A stretch of 43,129 bases of DNA from an uncultured Bacteroidaceae bacterium (lineage in GTDB: Bacteria > Bacteroidota > Bacteroidia > Bacteroidales > Bacteroidaceae). Made by a program: the position numbers and the translations under genes. The stretch's first letter is position 1, and each line of letters begins with the position of its first letter. The notes beneath the pieces were generated by a model. That model worked only from the letters and a program-made list of their open reading frames with translations, ran no database searches and had not been told where the DNA came from. The stretch covers positions 1-43,129 of the forward strand of contig CAJOLI010000006.1 of the NCBI GenBank assembly GCA_905235285.1, in the 5' to 3' direction. Positions 24,801 through 31,755 of the stretch are shown here, piece after piece.

Positions 24801-25660
24801 TCCCTTTCCCCATTCTCCATTAAGTTGTCTATGACAGCAGATGTCCCGTCATCGCTGTGATTGTCGACCACGATAAGGTTGAAGGGGAATGTCGTCACTT
24901 GTCTTTGTACGCTGCGGATGGCATCCTCTATCGTACGGACGCGGTTGCGTACAGGAATGACTACTGAAGCCTCGACGGGGAAGTCCTCTTCGTCGAACTT
25001 TATCTCATCGAACTCGTCGGGTGCCAGCAGGGCACCTATCGCTTTGAGATGCCGGGTGCAGACGCGCTCCATCTCTATCTGTCGAGCTCGGTTGCGTGGA
25101 TCGACGTAATCGAACTGCTTCTGTCCAGACAGGCGCGTGTCTGTTTCCACTTCTGTATATAGTGTTTCGCTGACGTGCACCGGCAGCTTGCGCCTCGAGA
25201 GGAACAACCGCAAGTCATACAGTCCTGCGTACTGGTATTCACGCAGATGTTCTTGGGCAAAGAACGCCTTAACGTCGGCTGTACGCATGAGCAGTACCGA
25301 CCCGAAATCGAAGTCATCGCGCACTGACCCTACCTGGTAGTCGATGAGCGGCCGTGCTTGCACTTCGCCCGAAGGCAACTGTATGCGGTGGTCGGCATAC
25401 ACCATAGTGGCCTCGGTGTCATCGGCAATTGTCACGAGGCGCGTCAGCGCATGAAAGCCGAGTTGCAAGTCGAAGCTCTTGGTATATAGTAGGATATATT
25501 CGGTCGCAGCCATGTCTGAAACTTCTCTCAGCGTCTTCGTCTGAAAGGGACTGCCTATCAGCGTCACGCTCGCAACATTAGGGTCGGCCTGCAAAGAATC
25601 TAAAGTAAAACGTCCTTCTTCTTTGTTGTCAAAGGGCAAGAAACAGCTTATTTTAGCCAT
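21809..25660 (-). CDS. GT2 glycosyltransferase / DUF4922 / SpoIID fusion protein
   Basis: 1283 residues from the ATG at 25660, preferred over one 33 nt upstream because the [10 protein letters not shown] start fits a GT-like opening strand. Residues 1-230 look like a divergent GT-A domain (MVYADHRI). About 230-480 is GT2 ([39 protein letters not shown]). About 550-830 is DUF4922, with the GALT/HIT-like motif [13 protein letters not shown]. About 950-1283 is SpoIID/LytB ([26 protein letters not shown]). No signal peptide is visible although SpoIID domains elsewhere act on peptidoglycan. In-frame repeat DNA adds about 28 residues at 279-307. The gene is divergent from the GH109-like gene and nearly abuts GH92, so the pair is probably coexpressed. 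Confidence 0.9.
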   Translation of the reverse strand: MAKISCFLPFDNKEEGRFTLDSLQADPNVASVTLIGSPFQTKTLREVSDMAATEYILLYTKSFDLQLGFHALTRLVTIADDTEATMVYADHRIQLPSGEVQARPLIDYQVGSVRDDFDFGSVLLMRTADVKAFFAQEHLREYQYAGLYDLRLFLSRRKLPVHVSETLYTEVETDTRLSGQKQFDYVDPRNRARQIEMERVCTRHLKAIGALLAPDEFDEIKFDEEDFPVEASVVIPVRNRVRTIEDAIRSVQRQVTTFPFNLIVVDNHSDDGTSAVIDNLMENGEREKGNNATTPASSSSVHCPLIHLVPSRDDLGIGGCWNMAVHHPQCGRFVVQLDSDDLYSGADTLQRIVNAFREQRAAMVIGSYRMTNFQLETLPPGLIDHREWTPQNGRNNALRINGLGAPRAFYTPILRKIQIPNTSYGEDYALGLMIGRRYRIGRIFDELYLCRRWEGNSDAALSIDKVNKNNLYKDQLRTTEIMARQALNRIWRREVTEDEVENFFEQELSGWELARQHYSDLKSQVQQRVLSMSEQETTADKVASTASDITLTVQWNPARIVSTGAKIDKESIAARPCFLCDENRPKEQHALMIEHHYQVLVNPYPILPRHFTIPTRRHKPQAIWEHFGTMRHLAWTLSKNIIFYNGPLCGASCPDHLHLQAGSRGIVPIERDWCIYENQLEKVYPLTGGETQEMVDAGNVSQRCGLFLLKNYVCPVFVIRSMPEDTYSLLCQRLYKALPVPEGESEPRLNVICWRQAGDESRSDEIVTLIFPRKKHRPDCYWKNGSESLLVSPGALDMGGLIITPRKEDFSKITPERAAEILKEVTMTEEELKPVIEAVTDRTLNSNNPSLTHQGQESFNGTQQQPPQAGDVAEGTLSVGLLSASAVRFKLNGSFTAKGNTLSGEQEVKYSDGGLRWNGRIYRQLTFRPASKESSFTMEDVVIGKDFHWQRSEQQTFAGTLRLVVDEENIVCINDIDVERYLESVISSEMNATCSLEFLKASAVISRSWLYAQIEKRQRLAEGNQGFFSFVKTDNELIRWHDREDHTIFDVCADDHCQRYQGITRATRPEVHAAVEATRGQVLTSEDHVCDARFSKCCGGQTETFETCWENEHRPYLESVDDPFCNTTDEHIIHQVLNDYDRETLDFYRWTVALSQKEARELIGQHLKMDLGDIVDLIPVERGPGYRIIKLKIVGTERTFTIGKELEIRRALSPTHLKSAAFDVEREGIDEDGLPARFVLHGRGWGHGVGLCQIGAAVMGEQGYTYEQILSHYYKNANLTNIY
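23592..23609 (-). repeat. GC-rich palindrome inside the DUF4922 region
   Basis: TCCCCTC-CCGT-GAGGGGA is a 7-bp perfect stem, encoding part of PLTGGETQE. It resembles the C-run/G-run palindromes seen in folD and pspC. It may be coincidental. Confidence 0.35.
24739..24823 (-). repeat. In-frame inverted heptamer element in the GT2 domain
   Basis: Inverted arms of 13 bp at 24745-24757 and 24811-24823 (12 of 13 matches; TTAATGGACAATG type). The right side is five heptamers (24789-24823) and the left three (24739-24759). On the coding strand they encode [20 protein letters not shown] and a few more residues, between the GT2 DDGTSAVID segment and [10 protein letters not shown], where relatives have only a short loop. 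Confidence 0.65.
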
Positions 25661-25690
25661 TGGGAGAAACTTTTTATTAAAAAACTGCGA

Positions 25691-25698
25691 CAAAGGTA
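25691..25698 (-). promoter_or_regulatory. -7 box for the GT2-DUF4922-SpoIID gene
   Basis: TACCTTTG on the minus strand matches TAnnTTTG, 30 bp before the ATG at 25660. The -33 element is not clear. Confidence 0.5.
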
Positions 25699-25720
25699 AT
25701 CAAATTAAATCTTTTATTAT

Positions 25721-25728
25721 TATCTTTG
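25721..25728 (+). promoter_or_regulatory. -7 box for the GH109-like gene
   Basis: TATCTTTG matches TAnnTTTG, 44 bp before the ATG at 25773. The two divergent boxes are only 22 bp apart, so the polymerases would compete or a regulator could act on both. Confidence 0.55.
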
Positions 25729-25772
25729 CAGCAAAATAAATCAACTTTTTCAAACTAACACACTTTTTTATC

Positions 25773-27356
25773 ATGAAGAAGATTCTATTGTTATTATCTG
25801 TAGCTTGTTGCTCGCTTGCGGCAGGTGCGCAGTCGCTATCAGTGACTGACAAGGATTGGCACTGGGAAAAAGGCTCTATTGTCATCAATACCCCTGCCCG
25901 CCCTACGGGGCAGACTGATGTCCTGCAACTCACTACGCCTAAACTCGAGACAGTCCGCGTAGCCTTCGTAGGACTGGGCATGCGAGGCCCTGGCGCCGTA
26001 GCCCGTTGGACTTACATCCCCGGTGTTCAGATCGTGGCGCTGTGCGACTATGAGGAGGCTCGCGCTGAGGCGTGCCAGAAGTATCTTCGTGAGGCCGGCC
26101 TGCCGCCTGCCGCTATCTACAGCGGCGAGAAAGGCTATGAGGAGGTTTGCAAGCGCCCCGATGTTGATATCGTATATGTAGCCACCGACTGGGATCATCA
26201 TTTCCCCGTAGCTAAATGCGCGCTCGAAAATGGCAAGCACACCGCCATTGAGGTGCCGTCGGCAATGAACCTTGCCCAGTGCTGGGAGCTCATCGAGCTC
26301 AGTGAACGCACGCGTAAGCATTGCATGATACTCGAGAACTGCTGCTACGATTGGTATGAGCTGAACGCCATGAATATGGCGCAGCACGGCGTCTTCGGCG
26401 AGATTCTGCGCGGCGAGGGAGCTTATATCCACAACCTTGACGACTTCTGGGACTACTACTGGAAGAACCCCGATGGCTCCGACCCCGACAAGATTGGATG
26501 GCGTATGAAGTACAATATGGAGAACCGCGGCGACGTCTATGCCACACACGGTCTCGGCCCTGTGGCACTGACGATGAACATTCATCGTGGCGACCGCTTC
26601 ACTACACTTGTCGCTATGGACACTAAGGCCGTCCACGGCCCAGACTACGTTGAGGCAAAGACTGGCAAGCGTCCTGCCAACTATCGCAATGGCGATCATA
26701 CGACAACCCTCATGCGTACAGCTGAGGGCAAAGTCGTAGAGATTCAGCACAACGTCATGAATCCTCAGCCCTACAACCGCCTCTTCAAGCTCATCGGTAC
26801 GAAAGGTTATGCCACCAAATACCCTGAACAGCATTTCGCCCTCGACAAGAGCCAGCTCAGCGCCAGTGGCGTAGCTCCCAAGGTTGACGACCTCTCGAGC
26901 CACGGCTTCCTGCCCCAGGCTGAGCACGATGCTCTCGTGGCTAAGTACACGCACCCCATTATCAAGAAGTACGGTGAGATGGCTCAGAAGGTTGGCGGCC
27001 ATGGCGGCATGGACTTCTTCATGGATGCCCGCCTCGTCTACTGCCTGCAGAACGGGTTGCCTCTGGATATGGATGTCTACGACCTCGCCGAATGGTGCTG
27101 CCTGGCCGAGCTTGGCGCACTCTCGATGGACAACAACTGCGCTAGCGTAGCCTTCCCCGACTTTACGCGTGGAGCTTGGAACAAGGTGCAGGGCTTCCAG
27201 TTTGCATGGGCAGCGCCCGAGGCTGAAGCCGCCGCTGAGGCTGCAGCCATCAAGAGCACCGAGGAACAGAAAGCCCTTTGTGCTAAAAAGAAGCTGTGGG
27301 ACAAGTACGACAAGGACAAAATCAAGAAAACAAAGAAGGTTCATCCAAAAAAGTGA
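25773..27356 (+). CDS. Gfo/Idh/MocA oxidoreductase, GH109-like glycosidase
   Basis: 527 residues. Signal peptide (about 1-19, LLLLSVACCSLAAGAQ), then a Rossmann NAD-binding domain with VAFVGLGMRGPGAVAR and the acidic ADP-ribose-binding strand VALCDYEEARAE. The segments VDIVYVATDWDHHFPVA, EVPSAMNLAQCWELIE and IHNLDDFWDYYWKN match the GH109 group, which uses NAD as a bound cofactor to cleave alpha-N-acetylgalactosamine. The long C-terminal Ala/Lys tail ends KKTKKVHPKK. Export would place it in the periplasm or on the surface, in line with glycan scavenging alongside GH92. The substrate is inferred from the family only. A strong terminator follows at 27418. Confidence 0.9.
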   Translation: MKKILLLLSVACCSLAAGAQSLSVTDKDWHWEKGSIVINTPARPTGQTDVLQLTTPKLETVRVAFVGLGMRGPGAVARWTYIPGVQIVALCDYEEARAEACQKYLREAGLPPAAIYSGEKGYEEVCKRPDVDIVYVATDWDHHFPVAKCALENGKHTAIEVPSAMNLAQCWELIELSERTRKHCMILENCCYDWYELNAMNMAQHGVFGEILRGEGAYIHNLDDFWDYYWKNPDGSDPDKIGWRMKYNMENRGDVYATHGLGPVALTMNIHRGDRFTTLVAMDTKAVHGPDYVEAKTGKRPANYRNGDHTTTLMRTAEGKVVEIQHNVMNPQPYNRLFKLIGTKGYATKYPEQHFALDKSQLSASGVAPKVDDLSSHGFLPQAEHDALVAKYTHPIIKKYGEMAQKVGGHGGMDFFMDARLVYCLQNGLPLDMDVYDLAEWCCLAELGALSMDNNCASVAFPDFTRGAWNKVQGFQFAWAAPEAEAAAEAAAIKSTEEQKALCAKKKLWDKYDKDKIKKTKKVHPKK

Positions 27357-27367
27357 TAAAATACATA

Positions 27368-27410
27368 AAGGTGTAGCTCAGTGATAAGCGCTTGGCATAC
27401 ATCTTGCAAG
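27368..27410 (+). other. tRNA-like relic
   Basis: GGTGTAGCTCAGTGATAAGC and the following CGCTTGGCATAC resemble a tRNA 5' half: conserved TA, then GCTCAG of the D arm and a start of an anticodon stem. No complete cloverleaf, T-arm (GGTTCGA) or 3' acceptor is present; a terminator stem follows. It is at best a pseudo-tRNA fragment. Confidence 0.35.
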
Positions 27411-27417
27411 GTGATAA

Positions 27418-27447
27418 GAGGGCACGGATGTCCGTGCCCTCTTTTTT
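27418..27447 (+). terminator. Strong Rho-independent terminator
   Basis: GAGGGCACGGA (27418-27428), TG, TCCGTGCCCTC (27431-27441), then six T (27442-27447). The 11-bp perfect stem ends transcription after the GH109-like gene, 16 bp before the Bax inhibitor gene start. Confidence 0.93.
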
Positions 27448-27462
27448 AAAAGTAACATCATT

Positions 27463-28203
27463 ATGAAAGACTACATTGAAATTCAAGACCACTACGACCG
27501 CGGCGAAGGAATGAGCACCACTACTTCTCGCAGTATCGGTTTCTCTGGTATTATGACGCGTGTCTATCTGTGGATGACAGCCGCATTGCTGCTGACGGCG
27601 GCCGCAGCCTATCTCACCATCAGTTCGCCTGCCATGCTGCAGCTCATCTACGGCAACCGTGCTGCTATCTGGGTGCTGTGCATCGCTGAGCTGGCATTGG
27701 TGATGGGCGTCTCATGGGGCATCAACCGCTTGTCGCCTGCTACGGCCACCGCACTCTTCTTGCTCTACTCGGTGCTCAACGGCCTGACACTCTCCAGTAT
27801 TTTCTTCGCATACAGCACAGGCACTATCTATCAGGCCTTCGCCGCCTCGGCCCTGACCTTCGGCGCCATGAGCGTATTCGGTTATACCACCAAGCGCAAT
27901 CTTAGCAATCTGGGCGGCATCCTGCTGATGGCTCTGATAGGCCTAATCATAGCATCGGTCATCAACATCTTCTGGGCCAACTCAACCTTCGATGCCATCA
28001 TCACTTACATCGGCGTCTTCATCTTCGTGGGCCTCACCGCCTACGACACCCAACGTATCAAGGCCATGAGCGAGGCTGCAGAGGTCTATGGAGATGCTGC
28101 CGCTCCGCGCCGCGTGGCCGTGCTCGGTGCCCTGTCACTGTATCTCGACTTCATCAACCTCTTCCTCTACATATTACGCCTGTTTGGTCGAGGAAGAGAT
28201 TAA
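27463..28203 (+). CDS. Bax inhibitor-1/YccA family membrane protein
   Basis: 246 residues. After a 35-residue cytoplasmic N-terminus come about seven TM helices: VYLWMTAALLLTAAAAYLTI, AAIWVLCIAELALVMGVSWG, TATALFLLYSVLNGLTLSSI, IYQAFAASALTFGAMSVFGY, GGILLMALIGLIIASVINIF, IITYIGVFIFVGLTAYDTQR and a C-terminal one (LYLDFINLFLYILRLF). The conserved FVGLTAYDTQRIK and LYLDFINLFLYILR are family hallmarks. Members are pH-sensitive calcium leak channels or proteostasis factors (YccA interacts with FtsH in E. coli); the role here is inferred. The start is 16 bp after a strong terminator and no full promoter is visible between them, so it may depend on read-through or on signals within the stem. Confidence 0.95.
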   Translation: MKDYIEIQDHYDRGEGMSTTTSRSIGFSGIMTRVYLWMTAALLLTAAAAYLTISSPAMLQLIYGNRAAIWVLCIAELALVMGVSWGINRLSPATATALFLLYSVLNGLTLSSIFFAYSTGTIYQAFAASALTFGAMSVFGYTTKRNLSNLGGILLMALIGLIIASVINIFWANSTFDAIITYIGVFIFVGLTAYDTQRIKAMSEAAEVYGDAAAPRRVAVLGALSLYLDFINLFLYILRLFGRGRD

Positions 28204-28239
28204 AACATCTGCCATTTTGGCATAATTTTTATTAAATGC

Positions 28240-28270
28240 TTTGTCGTTCACGCGGCTTTGTGTAACTTTG
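28240..28270 (+). promoter_or_regulatory. Promoter of the rlmN-DUF4837 unit
   Basis: TTTG (28240-28243), 19 bp, TAACTTTG (28263-28270): an exact match to the Bacteroidetes consensus. Transcription would start near 28276, about 97 nt before rlmN. Confidence 0.75.
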
Positions 28271-28315
28271 CGGCGCAGTAGGCTCCATCGCAGGCGATGG
28301 TATCTGCTGCGCCGC
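28270..28315. other. Two-tier stem-loop overlapping the rlmN promoter
   Basis: The outer stem GCGGCGCAG (28270-28278) / CTGCGCCGC (28307-28315) encloses an inner stem CCATCGC (28285-28291) / GCGATGG (28294-28300). The outer left arm touches the -7 box, so it might end the Bax inhibitor transcript, fold in read-through RNA, or act as a DNA site. No T-run follows. Confidence 0.55.
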
Positions 28316-28372
28316 AATTAAGTTATTAAATGTACGCGCGTGCGAGATAGACAACGCCACGTAGCATCAGAT

Positions 28373-29419
28373 ATGGCAGACGATGTTCAAATGAGACCAC
28401 GACTTCTTGGTATGACAGTGGAGGAACTCAAGTCCGTAGTTGCGGAGTTGGGTATGCCAGCCTTTGCAGCCAAGCAACTGGCGCAGTGGATTTATCAGAA
28501 AGGCGAAGGCGACATCCGACGTATGAGCAATATCAGCGTGGCAGCACGTCAGCTACTTGCAGAGCACTACGATGTGGGCTTTGAGGCTCCTGTTGCAGTG
28601 CAACACAGCACCGATGGTACCTCAAAATACCTCTTTGCCACACACGATGGGCACACCGTAGAGACCGTCTTCATCCCCGAAGACGAGCGCGGCACTGTCT
28701 GCGTTAGCTGCCAGGTAGGGTGTAAGATGGGTTGTAGGTTCTGCATGACGGGTCGCCAGGGGTTCGAGGGGCAGCTCACCGTGGGCGACATTCTGAACCA
28801 AATTTACTCACTGCCAGAGCGCAATCGCCTTACAAACATCGTCTTCATGGGGCAGGGCGAACCTCTCGACAATCTCGACGCCGTGCTTACGGCAACGCGT
28901 CACCTCATGGCCAACTATGGCTGGGCGTGGAGCCCTCGCCGCATTACCATTTCCACGTGCGGCTTGCGCAAGGGCCTGCAGCGGTTCCTCGACGAGAGTC
29001 CTTGCCACCTGGCTATAAGCCTGCACAACCCCTTCGCAGAGGAGCGCGCCGCCATCATGCCGGCCGAGCGCAGCTACCCCCTCAGCGAGATGCTCGACCT
29101 GCTGCGCCAGTACGACTGGACAGGGCAACGTCGCCTTTCGTTTGAGTACATCGTTTTTGGAGGGCAGAACGACAGCAATCGCTATGCTCGCGAACTCGTA
29201 AGGTTGCTTGATGGCTTGGAGTGTCGGGTTAACCTAATCCGCTGGCATGCGCTGCCCGATGAGACTCGTTTCCACGAGGCTGATGCTACGCGAATGACAG
29301 CATTCCGCGACTACCTGTCGCATCGCAACATCCGTTGCACCATCCGTGCTTCACGCGGGCAAGATATTGACGCGGCGTGTGGATTATTGAATACAAAAGA
29401 AAAACAAGTGCTATCATGA
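28373..29419 (+). CDS. rlmN: 23S rRNA (A2503-C2)/tRNA methyltransferase RlmN
   Basis: 348 residues from the ATG at 28373; an earlier in-frame start at 28340 gives an Arg-rich leader not seen in the family. The radical-SAM cluster motif CKMGCRFCMTG (CX3CX2C, about 115-125) and the preceding CVSCQVG are typical, followed by NIVFMGQGEPLDN, ITISTCGL and LAISLHNPF. The second methyl-carrying Cys is near the C-terminus (NIRCTIRASRGQDIDAACG). RlmN methylates A2503 in 23S rRNA and A37 in some tRNAs. Its TGA overlaps the DUF4837 ATG (ATGA), indicating coupling. Confidence 0.97.
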   Translation: MADDVQMRPRLLGMTVEELKSVVAELGMPAFAAKQLAQWIYQKGEGDIRRMSNISVAARQLLAEHYDVGFEAPVAVQHSTDGTSKYLFATHDGHTVETVFIPEDERGTVCVSCQVGCKMGCRFCMTGRQGFEGQLTVGDILNQIYSLPERNRLTNIVFMGQGEPLDNLDAVLTATRHLMANYGWAWSPRRITISTCGLRKGLQRFLDESPCHLAISLHNPFAEERAAIMPAERSYPLSEMLDLLRQYDWTGQRRLSFEYIVFGGQNDSNRYARELVRLLDGLECRVNLIRWHALPDETRFHEADATRMTAFRDYLSHRNIRCTIRASRGQDIDAACGLLNTKEKQVLS

Positions 29420-30474
29420 AGAAATCTATATTCCTCATACTCACTGCGACACTGCTTTTAGCAGCGTGCAAGAAGGAATTTGTGATGCCGCGAGCCAGCG
29501 GGCGGCCATATGAGGTCATGGTCGTCATGTCCGACCGCGATTGGGAGGCCACTCAGGGGCGTGCCCTCTTTGCGGTGCTCGACACCGACATTCCTGGACT
29601 GCCGCAGCCCGAGCGCTCGTTTCATATTTCACACGTCGAGCCCAACCACTTCGACCACATCCTCAACATCTTCCGCAACATCATCCTCGTTGATATCAAC
29701 AAACAGATTTACACGAAGACGTCGATGAAGTTCACGCGTGACAAATATTCTATAGGTCAGATCGTACTGACGATTCAAAGCCCTTCGCCAGAGGAGTTTG
29801 CCGACTTTTGCTTCGACCACGGGCAGGACATCATAGACTTTCTGACGAAGATGGAGATGAATCGCCTCGTAAAGGAACTCAAGGATAAGTACTCGAAAAA
29901 AACGGCCGAGCTAGCCAAGGAACTCTTCGACTGCGAGCTGCACGTCCCTGACGAGATCAAAAGTTACAAGAAAGGGGATAACTTCTTCTGGACAAGCTCC
30001 AACGGGGCTTCGGGCATGGTCAATATCTGCATGTACAGCTATCCTTACGAAGGCCCCCAAACCTTCACGAAACAATACGTGCTTGCCAAGCGCGACAGCG
30101 TCATGGCCGTGAACATCCCAGGTACACTTCCCTCGATGCACATGGCCACAGACACGCTCTGCACCGCCGTCAAGCCGATTGTCGTTCACAACCAGTATGC
30201 TATGGAGGCACGCGGTCTCTGGTATATGGAGAACGACGGAATGGGCGGGCCGTTCGTCAGTCATTCACGCGTCGACACTACCCGCAATCTCGTAATCGTA
30301 GTCGAGGGCTTCGTCTTTGCACCCGAGAAAATGAAGCGGGGACTCATGCGACGTCTCGAAGGCTCCCTCTATACCCTCAACCTGCCAGATGAGCAGACCT
30401 CACCCATAGTCACCACTATGGAGGAAGTAGCCGTCACGGCCGAGGAACGTAAGGCTGCACGGCAGCGCAAGTGA
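29416..30474 (+). CDS. DUF4837 family lipoprotein
   Basis: 352 residues. The start at 29416 overlaps the rlmN stop and gives a lipoprotein signal MKKSIFLILTATLLLAAC with Cys at 18. The body matches the Bacteroidetes DUF4837 family: RPYEVMVVMSDRDWEATQGR at the front, HILNIFRNIILVDIN in the middle and ARGLWYMENDGMGGPFVSH toward the end. Function unknown; it is an envelope lipoprotein by its signal. Cotranscription with rlmN is likely. A repeat-rich 211-bp gap separates it from pdxA. Confidence 0.93.
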   Translation: MKKSIFLILTATLLLAACKKEFVMPRASGRPYEVMVVMSDRDWEATQGRALFAVLDTDIPGLPQPERSFHISHVEPNHFDHILNIFRNIILVDINKQIYTKTSMKFTRDKYSIGQIVLTIQSPSPEEFADFCFDHGQDIIDFLTKMEMNRLVKELKDKYSKKTAELAKELFDCELHVPDEIKSYKKGDNFFWTSSNGASGMVNICMYSYPYEGPQTFTKQYVLAKRDSVMAVNIPGTLPSMHMATDTLCTAVKPIVVHNQYAMEARGLWYMENDGMGGPFVSHSRVDTTRNLVIVVEGFVFAPEKMKRGLMRRLEGSLYTLNLPDEQTSPIVTTMEEVAVTAEERKAARQRK

Positions 30475-30500
30475 CAAGGCTTGGCCACCCCGAAACGGGC

Positions 30501-30632
30501 TACTTGATGGTCGCCGGCAAAACAAGTCGTTTTACTCCGGAACCATTAAGCCTTATGGCAGGATCAATTAAGCCTATTGGTCGGGACCCTTGGGCTTATC
30601 ATTCATGAGGCTAAAGCCTTTGTAGACCAGGC
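30501..30632. repeat. 22-bp periodic repeat upstream of pdxA
   Basis: ATTAAGCC begins at 30545 and 30567 (22 bp apart), and the flanking 22-bp slices from 30523, 30589 and 30611 share AAG/GCC and C/G-rich ends; 30501 is weaker. It fills the gap between the DUF4837 gene and pdxA. Confidence 0.55.
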
Positions 30633-30685
30633 TTCTTCGATGCGACATCATTATAACGATAAACCATAAACATAAACATAAATTG

Positions 30686-31753
30686 ATGGAAAAACTGAAA
30701 ATAGGAATCACTCATGGCGACCCTAACGGCATAGGCTATGAGATTATCTTCAAGGCATTCGCAGACCCGGCGATGTTCGACCTCTGTACCCCCATCATCT
30801 ACGGGTCGCCAAAAGTGGCCAGCTACCATCGCAAATCCCTTGACCTGCAGACGAACTTCAACACCATAAGTTCGCCCGCAGAAGCCGTCGACGGAACCCT
30901 CAACCTGATTCACTCTACGGCTGACGAGGTTAAGATAGACCTTGGCCAAGCCACCGAAGAGGCTGGTCGTGCTGCTTACGTAGCCCTCGAACGGGCCGTC
31001 AAGGATTGGCGCTCAGGACAGTTTGACGCCTTAGTGACAGCGCCAATCAACAAGCATTCTATCCAGAACGCCTCATTCAGGTTCCCCGGGCATACGGAAT
31101 ATATAGCCAACCGCATCGGGCACGACGGGCAGGAGCCCCTGATGATGCTGATGAACGAGCAGCTGCGCGTGGCTCTGGTGACGACGCATTTGCCTATCTC
31201 CGATGTGGCCCGCCAGGTCACCGAGGAGCGTGTCCTCTCGCGTCTGCGCATCCTCTACGCCTCGCTGTGTCGCGATTTCGGCATCTCTAACCCTCGCATC
31301 GCTGTGCTCGCCTTGAACCCACATGCCAGCGACAACGGACTACTGGGCACAGAGGAGCAGACGGCCATAGCACCCGCCATCGCCAAGGCCGAGGAGGAAG
31401 GCATCACGACCTATGGCCCCTTCGCCGCCGACGGCTTCTTCGGCACGCGGGCCTATGAGCACTACGATGCCGTACTCGCCATGTACCACGACCAAGGCCT
31501 TGCACCCTTCAAGCTGATGGCTATGAACGAAGGCATCAATTTCACCGCCGGCCTCGACATGGTGCGCACCAGTCCCGACCACGGCACGGGTTACGATATT
31601 GCCGGACAGGGCGTTGCCGACGAGAACTCGTTCCGCCAAGCCATCTATGCGGCAATCGACATCACGCGCAATCGCAAAGCGTGGGACGAGGCACATGTCA
31701 ATCCTCTTGAAAAACTCTATGTAGACAAACGTGACCGCAGCGAACGCGGATAA
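30686..31753 (+). CDS. pdxA: 4-hydroxythreonine-4-phosphate dehydrogenase PdxA
   Basis: 355 residues. Motifs in order: ITHGDPNGIGYEI at the N-terminus, PINKHSIQ, PGHTEYIANRIG with the metal-binding His, ALNPHASDNGLLGTEE, and AMYHDQGLAPFKLMA with the second His set, then GTGYDIAGQGVAD. PdxA oxidises 4-phosphohydroxy-L-threonine in pyridoxal-phosphate synthesis; PdxJ, its partner, is not in the window. The start is the ATG at 30686 rather than the adjacent TTG. The sigma54 activator gene follows after 2 bp. Confidence 0.97.
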   Translation: MEKLKIGITHGDPNGIGYEIIFKAFADPAMFDLCTPIIYGSPKVASYHRKSLDLQTNFNTISSPAEAVDGTLNLIHSTADEVKIDLGQATEEAGRAAYVALERAVKDWRSGQFDALVTAPINKHSIQNASFRFPGHTEYIANRIGHDGQEPLMMLMNEQLRVALVTTHLPISDVARQVTEERVLSRLRILYASLCRDFGISNPRIAVLALNPHASDNGLLGTEEQTAIAPAIAKAEEEGITTYGPFAADGFFGTRAYEHYDAVLAMYHDQGLAPFKLMAMNEGINFTAGLDMVRTSPDHGTGYDIAGQGVADENSFRQAIYAAIDITRNRKAWDEAHVNPLEKLYVDKRDRSERG

Positions 31754-31755
31754 TC

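Noticed and set aside
25839-27344. 501-aa minus-strand reading frame
   Set aside because: It lies wholly antisense to the well-supported GH109-like gene and has no recognisable motif; it is a shadow of GC-rich codon use.
27368-27410. Functional tRNA gene
   Set aside because: There is no T-arm, no acceptor 3' strand and the anticodon loop cannot be formed normally.
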